This document shows positions 48,913 through 60,236 of a stretch of DNA of 64,000 bases, one piece after another. The notes below the pieces were generated by a model. The model saw only the letters and a program-made list of their open reading frames with translations. It was not told where the DNA came from and did not search any database. The position numbers were made by a program, and so were the translations under genes. The DNA is from Tranzscheliella williamsii. Lineage: Eukaryota > Basidiomycota > Ustilaginomycetes > Ustilaginales > Ustilaginaceae. Positions within the stretch are counted from its first letter, which is position 1, and the number at the start of each line of letters is the position of its first letter. The DNA lies in contig JALBYF010000004.1 of assembly GCA_023212725.1 (NCBI GenBank), positions 350,704 through 414,703 of the forward strand. The letters run 5' to 3'.

Positions 48913-50765
48913 GGTAGTCTTGGCATAGTTTGACTGGTGGGGAAGGGAGTTGCTTGAGCCTAGACCGATTGCTGCGCAGTTCGATGCGATGGTAAGGCGG
49001 AGTAATGGGGAACCCTCAGCGCCTGTTTCCAAGAGTGCATGTAGTTCGACATCCACCTTGTCTAATTGCTAGGTGAGATCGAATCACCACTCAGTCCATG
49101 GAGCACGCCGCCAAGGAGCGTTGCCTTAAGGGCGTCAAGAGAACTGAGCGTCTATTTAATATATCGCCAACTCCCAGAGTGTACGTTGAATGGTGAAGGC
49201 ATCTATGAGTCCAAAGCCCACTCGCACACATATGGTCTGCCGAGCGCGTTTCCCATCTCCCTACCCCGACTTTATGCTTTTATCCAGCTCATCTCATCGT
49301 AATACTCCTGACCAGCACTCTGAACAACTATGGATGATCCTTCTTGTTCAACAGGAGGCAACATGTATACAAACAGCGAAGAGACAGCAAGTGTCTGGTA
49401 GTCATACCATCGTCGTTCGAAATGTACAATTCAGTCCTGTTGATTTTGACACCAGAAGTGCGTACGTTTGACGCCAATCGGCGCAAGGTACGGTGAAGGG
49501 GCGAAGCAGCTGCAAGCATGCATAATTGCCTGCGGCATGAGTCCAAAAAAAATTGTTGAATACCGCAGGAATACCCTTACACACAAGACGATTCTGGTGG
49601 TGTTGGTCCGGAGAGCGCTGGCGGGCCATAGCTGACAGCCTGGAAAGAGTCATGCTCGAGGCTGACTGTTTGTCAAGCAACGGAAGCGTTTTGAGTTTGG
49701 CTCAGACTGACAGCCTGCGGACGTTTCCGAATCTCAGTATTTTCTGGCCAAATTTCTTCGATCCTTTTCTCTTCCATTTTCATCTTTATCCTTTCTTGGT
49801 TTATTTGCCCGTGCTGATGAACTGGTGTTGCGCTATACCCGCTGCTCATGTCGGAAACGCCGTCGGGAGGCTCATTGGAACTCTCTTTCAGAACCCATCA
49901 TTGGAAGTGGCAGCGACGAAGACGCTTGGATATGCAGTGTCTCCTTATTCGAGTCGCTGGAGTCTAGCACATTTATAAAGGACACACACGTCTCTTTGCA
50001 GCCCGCTGCTGCTCAAGTTTTAATCAGAGCCCGAGGCCGTACTCATGTCGGGATCGCGATGGACTTATTTCACACTCCGCTATGTCTGGTGATCCATTCT
50101 CACCTTGGGCACTGGCCCCCACCGTCGGTTTTGCACTATATAAGCATGGAGTACAGCCACTAAGCTTCGATTGCACACTCACAAGCTCACAGACATGTTT
50201 ATACGCATGCCGCGCCACAATAGCGGGTATCGAAACGTAAGGTGTAAGGTGCTCACGACGCAGATTCTTCCCAGGAAACTCGTGGTTTCGCATTGAAGTG
50301 GAACTAAGAGTGGGTACAAATGATCTAACAGCCAATGTATGCTTCTTCTCGTGTCTTAGTCTTGTGACTCACAGCAAGGATCTGCAGCAGCAGCTAGTGT
50401 TGTTCCCGCGCTACTCGTTTGACTGGTTTTCCGTTCTGTACCTTCGGCGCACTTGACCGCCTTATTATTACTCCCTCCGCAGGCCATTCAATGGCGCCAG
50501 CGTTTCCCCACACTGCGACTCTCGTACATACAATTACGCTGCCGCCTTCCTTCATACGCGCTCCCGGTGCTTTGCCGGCGAACAGTCAGAACACGACGTG
50601 GCATGTGCAGCATCTGACGGAGGCGGCTATCGGAGATTCTCGCATGAAATTGGCTAGTGATGCAGCCTCCTTCTAACTAGCACACTCGGTCCAACCAGAG
50701 CCGCGTCGCCTTCGCGGGCTCACCCGGTTGACTCAGCCACTCATGCCTTCCCTAGTCCAATCAGA
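48913..50765. other. Gene-free stretch before the multi-pass membrane protein
   Basis: About 1.85 kb. A TATATAAG motif lies at 50,140-50,147 and several CT-rich runs occur, for example at 49,760-49,800, but no convincing coding sequence follows until 50,766. Confidence 0.4.
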
Positions 50766-53700
50766 ATGGCGTCCGCCGACATACTGCAGTGGCCGGTGAT
50801 GCTGTGCTGTCCTTTGCCTTCTCGAGACTTTGGTCACAATCCTTTCACCTTCATACCACCAATTCTTTGCAGAGCGGCGGCCCTTTTCTGTCCGTTTCTA
50901 CACTGGAAGACGGCTAGACTGTCCATCCAACATAAGATGGAGGAGCCAAAACAACAGGATGTCTTCTATGCTGCCCCTATGCATCCAGACCAGAGGTCGT
51001 CACGACGCAATGATCGCAGCCGGTCTTGCAAACTATGCCTCACCATCGCAATCGTCATCTTCGCCCTGTTCGGCTTCGCTGTCCTTCTTGGTCTTGGCTG
51101 GGTCATCAGGTCCGTAATTTCTGACTTCTTTCATCCAACGAAGAGCCTCGCTCTCAAGGCTGCAGATGTGCAGACGTTGAACTCTTCCCAGGTGCACCCC
51201 TTGATCAACTCGAGCACCCCATTTGACCTCCGCGCAACCGTCTGGCTCGACGTCACTGATTACCTCGCACGGGGGGAACAGCTGCCGTCTAATGGCGGCA
51301 TACCCTGGCAGATTGTTGAGTCGGAGTTCAACAGTTCTGCTGTCCCAATGTCGACTTGGTTTGATTCTTCCAACAAAGAACAGTTCGCAGCTATCCCATC
51401 TGCCATCCAAGAACCTGAGACGAAGGAAGTTCGGAAGGAGGTTATCCTCTTTTCAGAGACCCTCATAGAAAACATCTCGATGCAGTCACAGGTACACAAG
51501 ACTGTCGCGCTTCGTATACCCTTCGGGCCTCTGTACACCAGCTCGCTTGGTCCCTCATCTCTACGAGCGACTTTTAGCCTAGCCATTCCAGACAGACTTA
51601 ATCTGGGGTTGGGCTCCTTTGCCAACGTCTCTTCCATCTACCCGTCTCTGGCACCCTTCTTGCCACGAAGAGCAGATTCAAAGAACAAAGCAGACAACCT
51701 CAACACGGCACTCAGCGATCTTGGAGTGAGCACCAGCCTCATAGGACTACTACCCTCTCCCTGGTATCGCCTGGCCTCCTTGAGCGGCAATGAGACCGCC
51801 AACTCGACGCTGAAATCCCGACACGGTTACGAGGTCAATCCTTTTTTCGATGCCGCTCCGGCCAACCTGCATTTCTTGGTAAACAAGACTCGAGAGCAGA
51901 AGGAGCGTGACCATTCACGCCTGCCTGACTTCATTGGAAAGAACGGCACCATCTTTATCCCACACATCAAGACAAGAAGCCGCATCGGTCTGGTGACAGG
52001 GTCCGATGTTTTCTCGAACGCTACTTATCAAACACAACATGGCAGATCACGGCAAGCTGCCTACAATTGTAGCCCTGGCAGGGAATACGCCTGTTCCCGA
52101 CCATGGGGAGGCCATCCTTTTGAGGCTGTGATTTCCTTCCAGCGCCCCAACCCCGCGGCCATTGAGTCAGACAATGATGATGTCATCCAGGTCCAGCGCT
52201 ACGCTCCCTTCCTGACTCAATCACTGATTGCAAACAGACCTGCTCACCAACGTCGTATTCCGACTCAGAAGCCGATGCCGCAAGCTAGTCTAGCACCGAC
52301 TTTGCGTAGCAACGCTAGCATCCAGTGCGAAATTCCTTCTATCAAGGTCGACTCAATCAGTGGCTTTTTTGAGACGAATTGGAACGTCTTTTTCTCCGCC
52401 AATACTCTCCGACGGAACGCCGCTGGCGAGCCAGATTCTTATGCCGACAAGTTTCCCGATACTGGAGCTCATGTCACAGTTGATCCGATAGAACGTGCTC
52501 CTCTTAGGCCGCATGAAGAACAGGGCAAAGAGCTCGTTGTTGCATATTCACGTCAAGGTGACCATATAACAAGTACGTTTCTACACCTATTTTCATTTCT
52601 CAAGGCTCTGCGCCAGTCTTCTCTTCGCCCTCCATCTTCTCTTTCATGAGCGGTGTATGGCTAGACGCGCTCAGTCCTTGCTAATTTTCACAGCTGTTCA
52701 CCCCCGCCAACCTCAACTGACATTACATCTGATCTTTCCCCGGAACGGTCGACAACTGAGCAGAGCTTTTTGCAGGAGATAAAGAACATGCCCAGGATCA
52801 CACGGGCCGCTTTGCTATCTATTCCATCGCTCCAAGCTTGCTTCTGCCTATACGAGGTCTTTGTAGGTCCACCTCGCGGTGAACTCTTGTCGCACCGCAA
52901 GAATACTGATGTTTTCCTCTTTCCCTCCCTCTGATTGACTTGTTGCAGTATTTTCTGTTTATTGGTATACACGGCGTACTACTACCGGGCTATCCGTTGA
53001 CGCTCAATGGTTATATATCACCTCTGTTTACCTCGACATGATTACAGCATCTATAAAAAACGAAGGGTGGATAAGCGAAGGAACTGGAGTCACTTTAATC
53101 ATGCTCTTCATTTCGCTAGCCTCCATTGTGCTTACAGTCTTTATGGTGATGACGCTGCTACGACTGAAAAGGCCGCCGCACTACCGTCAAAAAACTTGGT
53201 GGCGTCGCAATCCGTTCGATTTCCATCGGAGACGTCTCACCAGACGTGAGAAAAGGAGCATGGCTGCCGAAGCATCGTTCGATAGGAAGAGGCTAGCGCT
53301 CGTAAGTATCAATGTCTTATTTTTATTCCTGACCATAGAAAACCAATTGTTCGGACCACACGCCTACGATCATATTCCCTAACGTTCTTCTACACCTTCC
53401 CACCCTTTTTTGACCCGACTTCTTAACATCAGCTTCTCGCTGGTCTTTTCCTTTTCTTCGTGACCAAAAGAATCGCCACCCTAGAGCTTCGAACCTCAGC
53501 TGCATGTCACCAAGACGCACCTGACACATCGCTGAAAAGCAACCGACGCAAGCTTCTCGATCTGGTGACTTACGCTCTAAGTAACAGTCTAGCGGAGGGC
53601 TCAGCTCTGGCCCAGATATGGATGAACTACAAGCTTGCATCTTTCGCTGGAAGCTTTCGCGTCCATGCCTGCCTGATCGGCGTCTTTGTTATCTTTCAAG

Positions 53701-53861
53701 CAGCTTTATTGAATTCCAGACGATTCGGAGGATGGGTCGAAGAGCGTCCACCGCTGATTCTGTTGGATCTCTACAATCTGGCCGTGGCCGTCACGGTGTT
53801 TTGTCAAGCTATCATTTACCGCGGAGTTCCTCAGGTAGAGCCGGAAGAGGAGGACGACTAA
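50766..53861 (+). CDS. Multi-pass membrane protein of unknown function, large N-terminal ectodomain
   Basis: Four exons by my reading: 50766-52572, 52675-52878, 52949-53301 and 53433-53861. All are in frame (phases 1, 1, 0) and give 930 residues. A second in-frame ATG at 50937 (MEEPKQQDVFYAA) may be the real start, giving 873. One strong helix near residue 95 (LTIAIVIFALFGFAVLLGLGW) is followed by a region of about 480 residues with many N-x-S/T sites, so probably lumenal or extracellular. The C-terminal third has about four to five helices (LIMLFISLASIVLTVFMVM, LLAGLFLFFV, FRVHACLIGVFVIFQAALL, LYNLAVAVTVFCQAII) and an acidic end. The last two introns are secure; the first acceptor (GCTCAG at 52,669-52,674) is less sure, with CACAG at 52,689-52,693 as the alternative. 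No family recognised. Confidence 0.7.
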
Positions 53862-54549
53862 GAACCCACCAATGCCATAGAGATATAACGTCTTCCTCAA
53901 AGCACTCGATCATCATGCACTTTGTCACTATTTGAATCACCACTAATTGTTCTCTGTTCTGACGAGAGAAAGCAGTCTGTGCTCATCGAATGGCCGACGC
54001 TGTTGGTCGGCCAAAGTCGCCCCGCATTGTTCGGGGGAGAAGGTAAGAAGCTGATGGGCGGGCCCATAGGCAGGCTTAGTCGAATTTGACGACCTCTGAC
54101 ATCTCTACAGGCCTGTATGACAAGCGTTGAACACACAGTAATCATTTGTTGACAAAATGAACCCACCAATGGAAAAATCGGTACGCTCAAGGGTTGATGC
54201 AGTGGGCCAGCGGTAGTACAAACCTCACTGGTGGACTTCTATGGCCCTCCGTATCTATTTCTGCCGGTTTCCGGCGGCCTATTGTCCCTCTGTGAGTGTG
54301 CACAACCCGGCTACGCTCGGAGCACGGCGGAGGGCCCATGCGCGCAAAGTCTTCATCGCAGCTCGTGTGCACGCTTCCTTGTCTGCCTAAGTCCCAGACA
54401 TCATCCCGCCATTTCAGACTGAGCGCAACGCCTGCACGAGAAAGGCAGCTTCAATGAGTGGATTGTATAGGCAGTATCTATGTTGTGTGTGTGTGTGCGT
54501 TAACTGAGAAGCAAGGTATGAACATAGAAAAAAGCGGTGTGCTGGGACT
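53862..54549. other. Intergenic region between convergent genes
   Basis: About 690 bases. It includes a short (GT)n microsatellite near 54,484-54,497. No gene seen. Confidence 0.4.
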
Positions 54550-56358
54550 TTAGGATGAGCTCGACACGAGGCAGATGCCGGTGAAGTTCCCCTCATCGAC
54601 GACAATCTGCTTCTTGTTCTTGCCGTCGTAGTCTACACTCCAGAGGCTCCCGAGGAGGTCAGAAACGTAAATCGCCTTCTTTTTGGGGTCGATGGCCAGG
54701 CCGATGGCTTCGTGGAATCGTTCGGCGATGACGTGATCGGAGCTGGAGCCGTCTGCCTTGTTGGCAGGATCATGAGCTGCGGAAACGTCAGCACGGTTGA
54801 GCGTGTTGCCGAAGGGAGGGTCCCCGCGGTCGGTCCAGAAGAGGATCTGGGAGCTTTCATCAATAGCGAGGTCGATGGGCTCGGGGAGGTTATGAAAGAG
54901 CGTCTCAATGTCGGAGCGGCGTTCAGGCGTGTCGCCGCTAGGAATCTCGAGGTTGGCGCGGAAGATGCGGCCAAGGGAGCCTTTGCTGGTGCCCTTTTGT
55001 GTCCAGTAGATCAGACCGCGGTGGGTGTCGATGGTGATGCCTACGCACCACTTGGTACCGTCGGTGAGCGGACGTGCCTCGCTGGGCGCAGCGTCGTACA
55101 GCGTCTCAAGCGAGGAGCCGTCAAGATTGCTGCGTTGGAGCCGGCCCCCCTCTCGGTCACTCCAGTAGAGTTTCCCGCCTGCCTCATCGAGGTGGATCTG
55201 CTTGGGTGTGTGCGTCTTGCCCGGAACGACGATATCAATGGACTTGCTAGTTTCTTTGGAGGAGAGGTCGATGCGAGCGATGCTGCCGTCGTCGCTAGCA
55301 CCAGACGAGCCCATATTGGTATGATAGACGATGCCACGAGAGTCAATCTGCACCCCGTCCGGCAGCGAGTGTAGCCCCTCGACCAGCGTCTTCTTGGCGC
55401 TACCATCGACATTTATGATGTTGAGCTGACCTTTTGAGATGTCAAGGTACAAGAGGCGGTCGGGTCGGGCAGACTCTTTCACGTGCTCATTCGTGGCGGG
55501 GTGTTTGTAGAAGCCTTCGCCAGTCTTGTTTCCAAGCTTGCCCTGGCTGATCTTTTCGTCGAGGCACTCCATGACGAGGTCAGGCAGTCCAGGACGGAGG
55601 GTACGATAATGGCGCTCGATGTCGCGGACAACGTCAAGGCCAACACCATCCATACCAGCGAAGGGCCCGCTTCGAAAGCCAAACACCTTCTGGAGGATAT
55701 CGTCGATTTCAGCAGGCTCTGCGACGCCCTCGGCATAGACGTAGATGCTCTCGCGCTTGATGGCAGCCCAAACACGGTTGGCGATAAGGCCGACGGACTC
55801 CTTACGGACGTGGAAGGGGAAGAATCCGTGTCGCCGGTTCTGTTCAATCAATAGCGGCGCAACAGCAGCATCGGTCCAGCGATTGGGCATAATCTCGACC
55901 GGAAGCGATTGCGGCGGCATGTAGTAGTGCGTATTGACGATGCGGTGCCTGTGTTTGACCTTTTCAATCATCTCGGTCGAAGTATAGCTCGACGAGTTAG
56001 TAGCAATGATGACGTTGGGTGGCACAACACTGTCCAGGTCGCCCAGGAGGTCGATCTTAAGCTTCAGGATCTCAGGTACGGCCTCGGTAACTAGCCAGGC
56101 GTTCTCGAGCGCTTTGGCGCGGTCTGTGAAGAGTTTCAGCTCGCCCACCTTGGTATTAGGCACAATGTCGGACAAGACTTCGGGCAGCGCCTCGTCAACA
56201 TAAGCCTTGGCGCTTTTTAGCGCAGCTTCGTTCGAGTCGTACAGGTGCACCAGGCCGCCATCGGTGATCCACATGAGTGCGATCCTCCGGCCAAGGGTGC
56301 CAGCCCCAATCACCACATGGGCTCTGCCTTCAATATTGGTGTCGATTTGCGATGTCAT
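54550..56358 (-). CDS. 3-hydroxyacyl-CoA dehydrogenase-like domain fused to a YWTD-type beta-propeller
   Basis: Single exon, 602 residues from the ATG giving MTSQIDTNIEGRAHVVIGAG. Residues 14-190 are the NAD-binding Rossmann domain with GxGxxG (GAGTLG) and the HCDH-like ATNSSSYTSTE and NTHYYMPPQSLPVEIMP, which keep the catalytic Ser and His. Residues about 190-305 are the helical C-terminal dehydrogenase domain (ESVGLIANRVWAAIKRES, GPFAGMDGVGLDVV, KTGEGFY). From about 320 to the end there are six propeller-like repeats with YWSD, IYWTQ and LFWTD blades of the LDL-receptor YWTD/SMP-30 kind (LYWSDREGGRLQRSNLDGS). No signal peptide. The dehydrogenase half could act on a 3-hydroxyacyl or other hydroxyacid substrate; the propeller may bind a ligand or act as a lactonase. 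I recall fungal proteins with this fusion, but not their function. Confidence 0.85.
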   Translation of the reverse strand: MTSQIDTNIEGRAHVVIGAGTLGRRIALMWITDGGLVHLYDSNEAALKSAKAYVDEALPEVLSDIVPNTKVGELKLFTDRAKALENAWLVTEAVPEILKLKIDLLGDLDSVVPPNVIIATNSSSYTSTEMIEKVKHRHRIVNTHYYMPPQSLPVEIMPNRWTDAAVAPLLIEQNRRHGFFPFHVRKESVGLIANRVWAAIKRESIYVYAEGVAEPAEIDDILQKVFGFRSGPFAGMDGVGLDVVRDIERHYRTLRPGLPDLVMECLDEKISQGKLGNKTGEGFYKHPATNEHVKESARPDRLLYLDISKGQLNIINVDGSAKKTLVEGLHSLPDGVQIDSRGIVYHTNMGSSGASDDGSIARIDLSSKETSKSIDIVVPGKTHTPKQIHLDEAGGKLYWSDREGGRLQRSNLDGSSLETLYDAAPSEARPLTDGTKWCVGITIDTHRGLIYWTQKGTSKGSLGRIFRANLEIPSGDTPERRSDIETLFHNLPEPIDLAIDESSQILFWTDRGDPPFGNTLNRADVSAAHDPANKADGSSSDHVIAERFHEAIGLAIDPKKKAIYVSDLLGSLWSVDYDGKNKKQIVVDEGNFTGICLVSSSS

Positions 56359-57751
56359 GCTTTGACAATGTTGGAGACGGCGGAGAGGACTCGAAAAATG
56401 GCACAATGTGGCACAGTGGAAAGGGATGGTAGCGGCTGTATAGGCCGAATGGATGGAGGCATCCCTTTTATCAACTTCGCCCGGGTGTCCAGGATGGTAC
56501 AAGCAGGCTTCGAGAACATGATATCATCCATTCTGTTGCTGTCCTCCTCTTTGTAATAGTAGCACTGTATCCGGCTCGCCAAGAAGCCGGGAACACGCTC
56601 TCTCAAACTCGGAAGCAGGTTGTCGTGTCGCCACACAGAAAGATCGCGGCAATATGCTTGTATCGATACGAGGCTCGGCGCCGAGGAGGATTTGGATCAA
56701 GATCACAGATCCACCGGAGGAACAGAGGTCATTACAACGGTAATTGTAACATACAGACCCTCGATAGCCGACTGTCAAGTCAAACATGCTTGTCAGCTTG
56801 ATGACGGAGCGATACGAGAGCTGTGTTCTGTCAGCAATACTTCCGGATGGAGCAGCAGGGCTGCGTTGGAAGCCGCCAAAGGACGGGAGGAATGGTGACA
56901 CTATGGGGTCAGACCGGAAGCAAAGGGGCCTAAGCAGTGACCGGATGTGGCGAGCACGAAGCCCGGCCCAAGTGCTGCGAAGGCGCCATCGTATTGGCGG
57001 GTCCGCATACCCGTACGACGGAGGAATACCTTCGGCCATACGCTCAGTGAGCGTAAATCGACAGCGAACTCTTACATGACAACCGTTTCCGGGTGGGGGC
57101 CCTAGATATGTAAGGGAAATTTTTCGAAATCTTCACCGCAAGCTGGGTGTATGCCGCGACACCACCGGCATTTGGACGACCGGGCCCGGATGAATTGGGA
57201 ACCCGCCAGTTGCCTCTTAATCCACGATATGGAAGGCATTGGTCATCATCCACATGCCTTCGAATCTTTTCCCTGTTTCCATGGCGGCATGTGCACTTGC
57301 GCCGCGAGGCGGTGTCGGTAAGGTGGGCACACCGCCCGCCTGGACTTTGCAAATTCTGTACCGAGATCTTCGCCCTCCGGCACAAATGTTCCACCGTTAC
57401 CGGGATCAGATAGCGCCTACGTCACCGCTCCGCATACCATCCCTGTCTCTGCAACCCTAGTTGTAATAGTGAGGCCCATCATCCCCTGCCCGAGTCAGCT
57501 AGTTGGGCAGATCCATTCCGTTTCGCTTGAGCATGCGCAAGCCGTGTCTCTCCTGCCAGTCAAACAAGCATTTTGGCGGACTGTCTGGAAGCACCCTTTA
57601 ATAGTACCTTCCGGGTCAGCGATCGTGTCTAGTACAGGACTCGACGAGATATAGTTTTCAATGAGGGGGCGCGTATTGTATTTTGTGCGTGTGTAGTCTT
57701 ATGTAGATGATTCGCCAAAAGGAAGCGGTATTTACGTATGCGTATTGTCCG
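56359..57751. other. Intergenic region between two minus-strand genes
   Basis: About 1.4 kb. It carries the promoter of the dehydrogenase/propeller gene at its left side. A minus-strand open frame at 56,524-57,039 has an ATG but basic, irregular composition and no recognisable domain. I see nothing else. Confidence 0.4.
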
Positions 57752-59217
57752 CTAGAAGGCGAAAGTCTGATCCTTCATCGTACTCAGTGGCTTGGGTGGA
57801 TCGTAGCCGAGTTCGACAATGGGCTGCTTCAGCGCGTTGACCATGGGTGGGGGGCCGCAAAGGAGTACTTTGTTGTCGTGGTCACTGGGGTTAACGACAT
57901 GCGGCTGAATGATGTCCTTGTTGATGAAACCACGTTTGCCTTTCCAGCTATCTTCAGCATGGCTCAGAACATGAACCACCTTGAGCTGTGGTTTCTCGGC
58001 TACAAGATCGTCAAGCTCCTTTCGTAGCAGGATGTCTGCCTCAGTCTTGTTGGCATATAGCAGTGTGATCTTGGTATTGTCTTCGTCGTCTTCGCAGATG
58101 GAAAGCAGCAGCTGGAACATGGGCGTGATGCCGCTGCCGCCTGCAATCATGACGATTGACTTGGCCCAGCCGCGATGGTAGTCCATCTGGCCTTTGGGCC
58201 CACGGAAGGCCACCTTTGCCTCACCAGGCGTCAGGCTTTCCAACCACGGCCCCATCTTGCCATCTGGGTATACTTTAACCACCAGGTCGAACGACCCACG
58301 CGAGAACGGAGGCGAGGCAGGCGTGTAGGACCGGCTCACTGTCTCCCCGTTGATGCTCTCGTCGATCACAATGTGTGTACCGACCGGAATAGCCAGAGTT
58401 CCGTCCTTATGAGGCAGTGCGAAGGTGAATCGATAGGTATCGTGCGACATTTGCACCCTCTCCTGGAGTAACAGCTTCCGTGTTGCTGTCTTGTCAAGCG
58501 GGCAAACGTCCCGGGAACGCTTTGGAACGCCTACTGTGTCTCTGATCAAGTGTGGCTTGTTGTCGACGCGATAGATTGGTTGAGGCTCTGGAAGGTGACA
58601 ATAAAATGGGTAATGAACACCACGCAGGGTCAGCTTCGCGCAACGCGCGTATTGTTGGACAAATAATGATACTTACTGTGTTCGGGATGGGGCACGATGT
58701 ACTTGAGGACTTTGGCAAACACATATCCGGTGACGCTCAGCGATAACAAGGTTGCGGCCAGCACACCTTGATTAAAGGGACGGGAGATCCAGTGACGTAT
58801 GTGCTGGTAGAGGTGATATCTTAACGTTACCTTCCGAGCGCCGTAAACCACAATGCTTGTGAGGCCGAGGAAGAGCGCGTAGAAGCGGGGACCGAGCGGT
58901 TTCCTATCAGGGTTGTGCGTATCGGGGTAGACTTTATGGAAGACTTCGATGGCGTCGGTCTGATCCTCGTCGCGAAGGTCGCCAATGATGAGATGGTCCA
59001 GCTTCTTTCTCGCCTCGTCAGAGTGTCCCGTCGCTTCGAACATCTCGGACGCATCTTCGCCCGCGTATTGCGCCAAGACATCCAGGCCGCCAGGGTGCTC
59101 CTCTTTGTACTTGGTCACATCGTACACCCTGTTGTGGATAATGAACCACAGGTCGTCTTTCGTGTTGTGCTTCGCTAGCTCCTCCTTGGAGATCTTTTTG
59201 GTTTCTGTTTTCGACAT
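57752..59217 (-). CDS. Cytochrome b5 / NADH-cytochrome b5 reductase fusion
   Basis: Exons 58677-59217 and 57752-58587 join in phase 1 (GTAAGT donor, TTCCAG acceptor) to give 458 residues. Residues 1-85 form a b5 haem domain with both axial His ligands (HPGG at 41-44, TGH at 63-65). Two hydrophobic segments follow at about 113-126 and 151-170, which should anchor the protein in a membrane. Residues 185-458 form the FAD/NADH reductase: SRSYTPAS (flavin), KMGPWLESL, GGSGITPMFQL and LLCGPPPMV (NADH). Electrons would pass NADH to FAD to the fused b5 haem and on to a partner such as a P450, desaturase or hydroxylase. The gene is head-to-head with an intact P450, a likely partner by position. Placing both redox domains in one chain is unusual compared with the separate yeast proteins. 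Confidence 0.9.
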
Positions 59218-60236
59218 GATGCGAATACAGCTGCTCTCCGATACTTGAAGGGGGAGAAATAGGCAAGAAGGCGACAGGGCTGCTCGGTAGGTTTGGGGGG
59301 CCCGAAAGATTGGCTGCAGCTTCTTCTGATATAATAAACACCAAGGGACCTGTCGAAGAGTTTCCGTGAACGAAGGCTGATGACCCGGTTGCGACATGAT
59401 CAATGCCCGGAGGAAAAGAGAGCAAGTAAGCCAATAACATCTTCCGTTGCGCTCTTCGCGGTTTGTCATCGTAAATCGCTGATTTCTCATCTGCCGTGAC
59501 TATCGGCAAACAGGGCCGACATGGATTGAAGGTCAATACCGGGCCCGGAAGTGGGCAGCACCGGTGGCCTGAAGTACGCCTGAAGTACATCATTGCAGTA
59601 TCTGCCGAAACGAAAAACCTGGGTCTCTCCGACTGAGGAATGTTGCACTTGCGCAACTCCGATCCGCGTCATAGACCATTATTACTATTTTCGAACGCCA
59701 CAGCACAGTTACGACACCGTTCGGGCCCGTGTCACCCAGCAACAAGATTGCCAATGTCCGCCAAGCCGTATAAGCTTTAGACAAGAAATGCTGGCAACGA
59801 TCAAGCCTCGGTCTGCCAATTCTCGATCTACCGGCACTCGGTCTGCCGATTCGCGGTCTGCCGCCTCCGATGTCATCCTCTGGGAGATTGCCATATTGCC
59901 ATACAGACGTAGCTACAACGTGTGCATTGAACGGGTGGCTGTCATGTGTCATGTGTAAGCTGTGACCAGCTGCCGCTCGGGTGTGGTTACGAGCGCTAAG
60001 CCGGAAAGCTTTGAGGATCGGCCAAGGGTAGAGTGTAAGCCAAGGTCTACCTGTTTGTTGGTCAGGTTCGATCCGTCCCGTGCTCCGGATGTCCAGTCGA
60101 GCCACGACTGATTAAAAGGAGCACCTGGGTTCGTCTTTGGATCCCTGCTTCCACACCAAAATACTTTCCGCTCTTTGCCCGATCTACGGTTGCTATAGCC
60201 TTAGCTCTTGGCTGTCACTGCCCGCACCTCATCGAG
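59218..60236. promoter_or_regulatory. Divergent promoter region between the b5/reductase fusion and the P450
   Basis: About 1 kb separating two head-to-head genes. It contains an exact-period 15-bp tandem array (59,807-59,866) roughly in the middle, a plausible binding-site array for a regulator controlling both genes. No open frame was credible. Confidence 0.5.
59807..59866 (+). repeat. Tandem repeat, four 15-bp units
   Basis: Units CTCGGTCTGCCAATT, CTCGATCTACCGGCA, CTCGGTCTGCCGATT and CGCGGTCTGCCGCCT follow without gaps. Each keeps a CGGTCTGCC-like core with CGG. It lies 590 bases from the b5/reductase start and 371 from the P450 start. Confidence 0.85.

Noticed and set aside
56359..56502. 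N-terminal extension of the dehydrogenase/propeller protein
   Set aside because: The frame is open but has no ATG upstream of 56358, and the Rossmann domain begins normally soon after that ATG.
56524..57039. 171-residue minus-strand frame
   Set aside because: Irregular composition, no domain; likely chance in an intergenic region.
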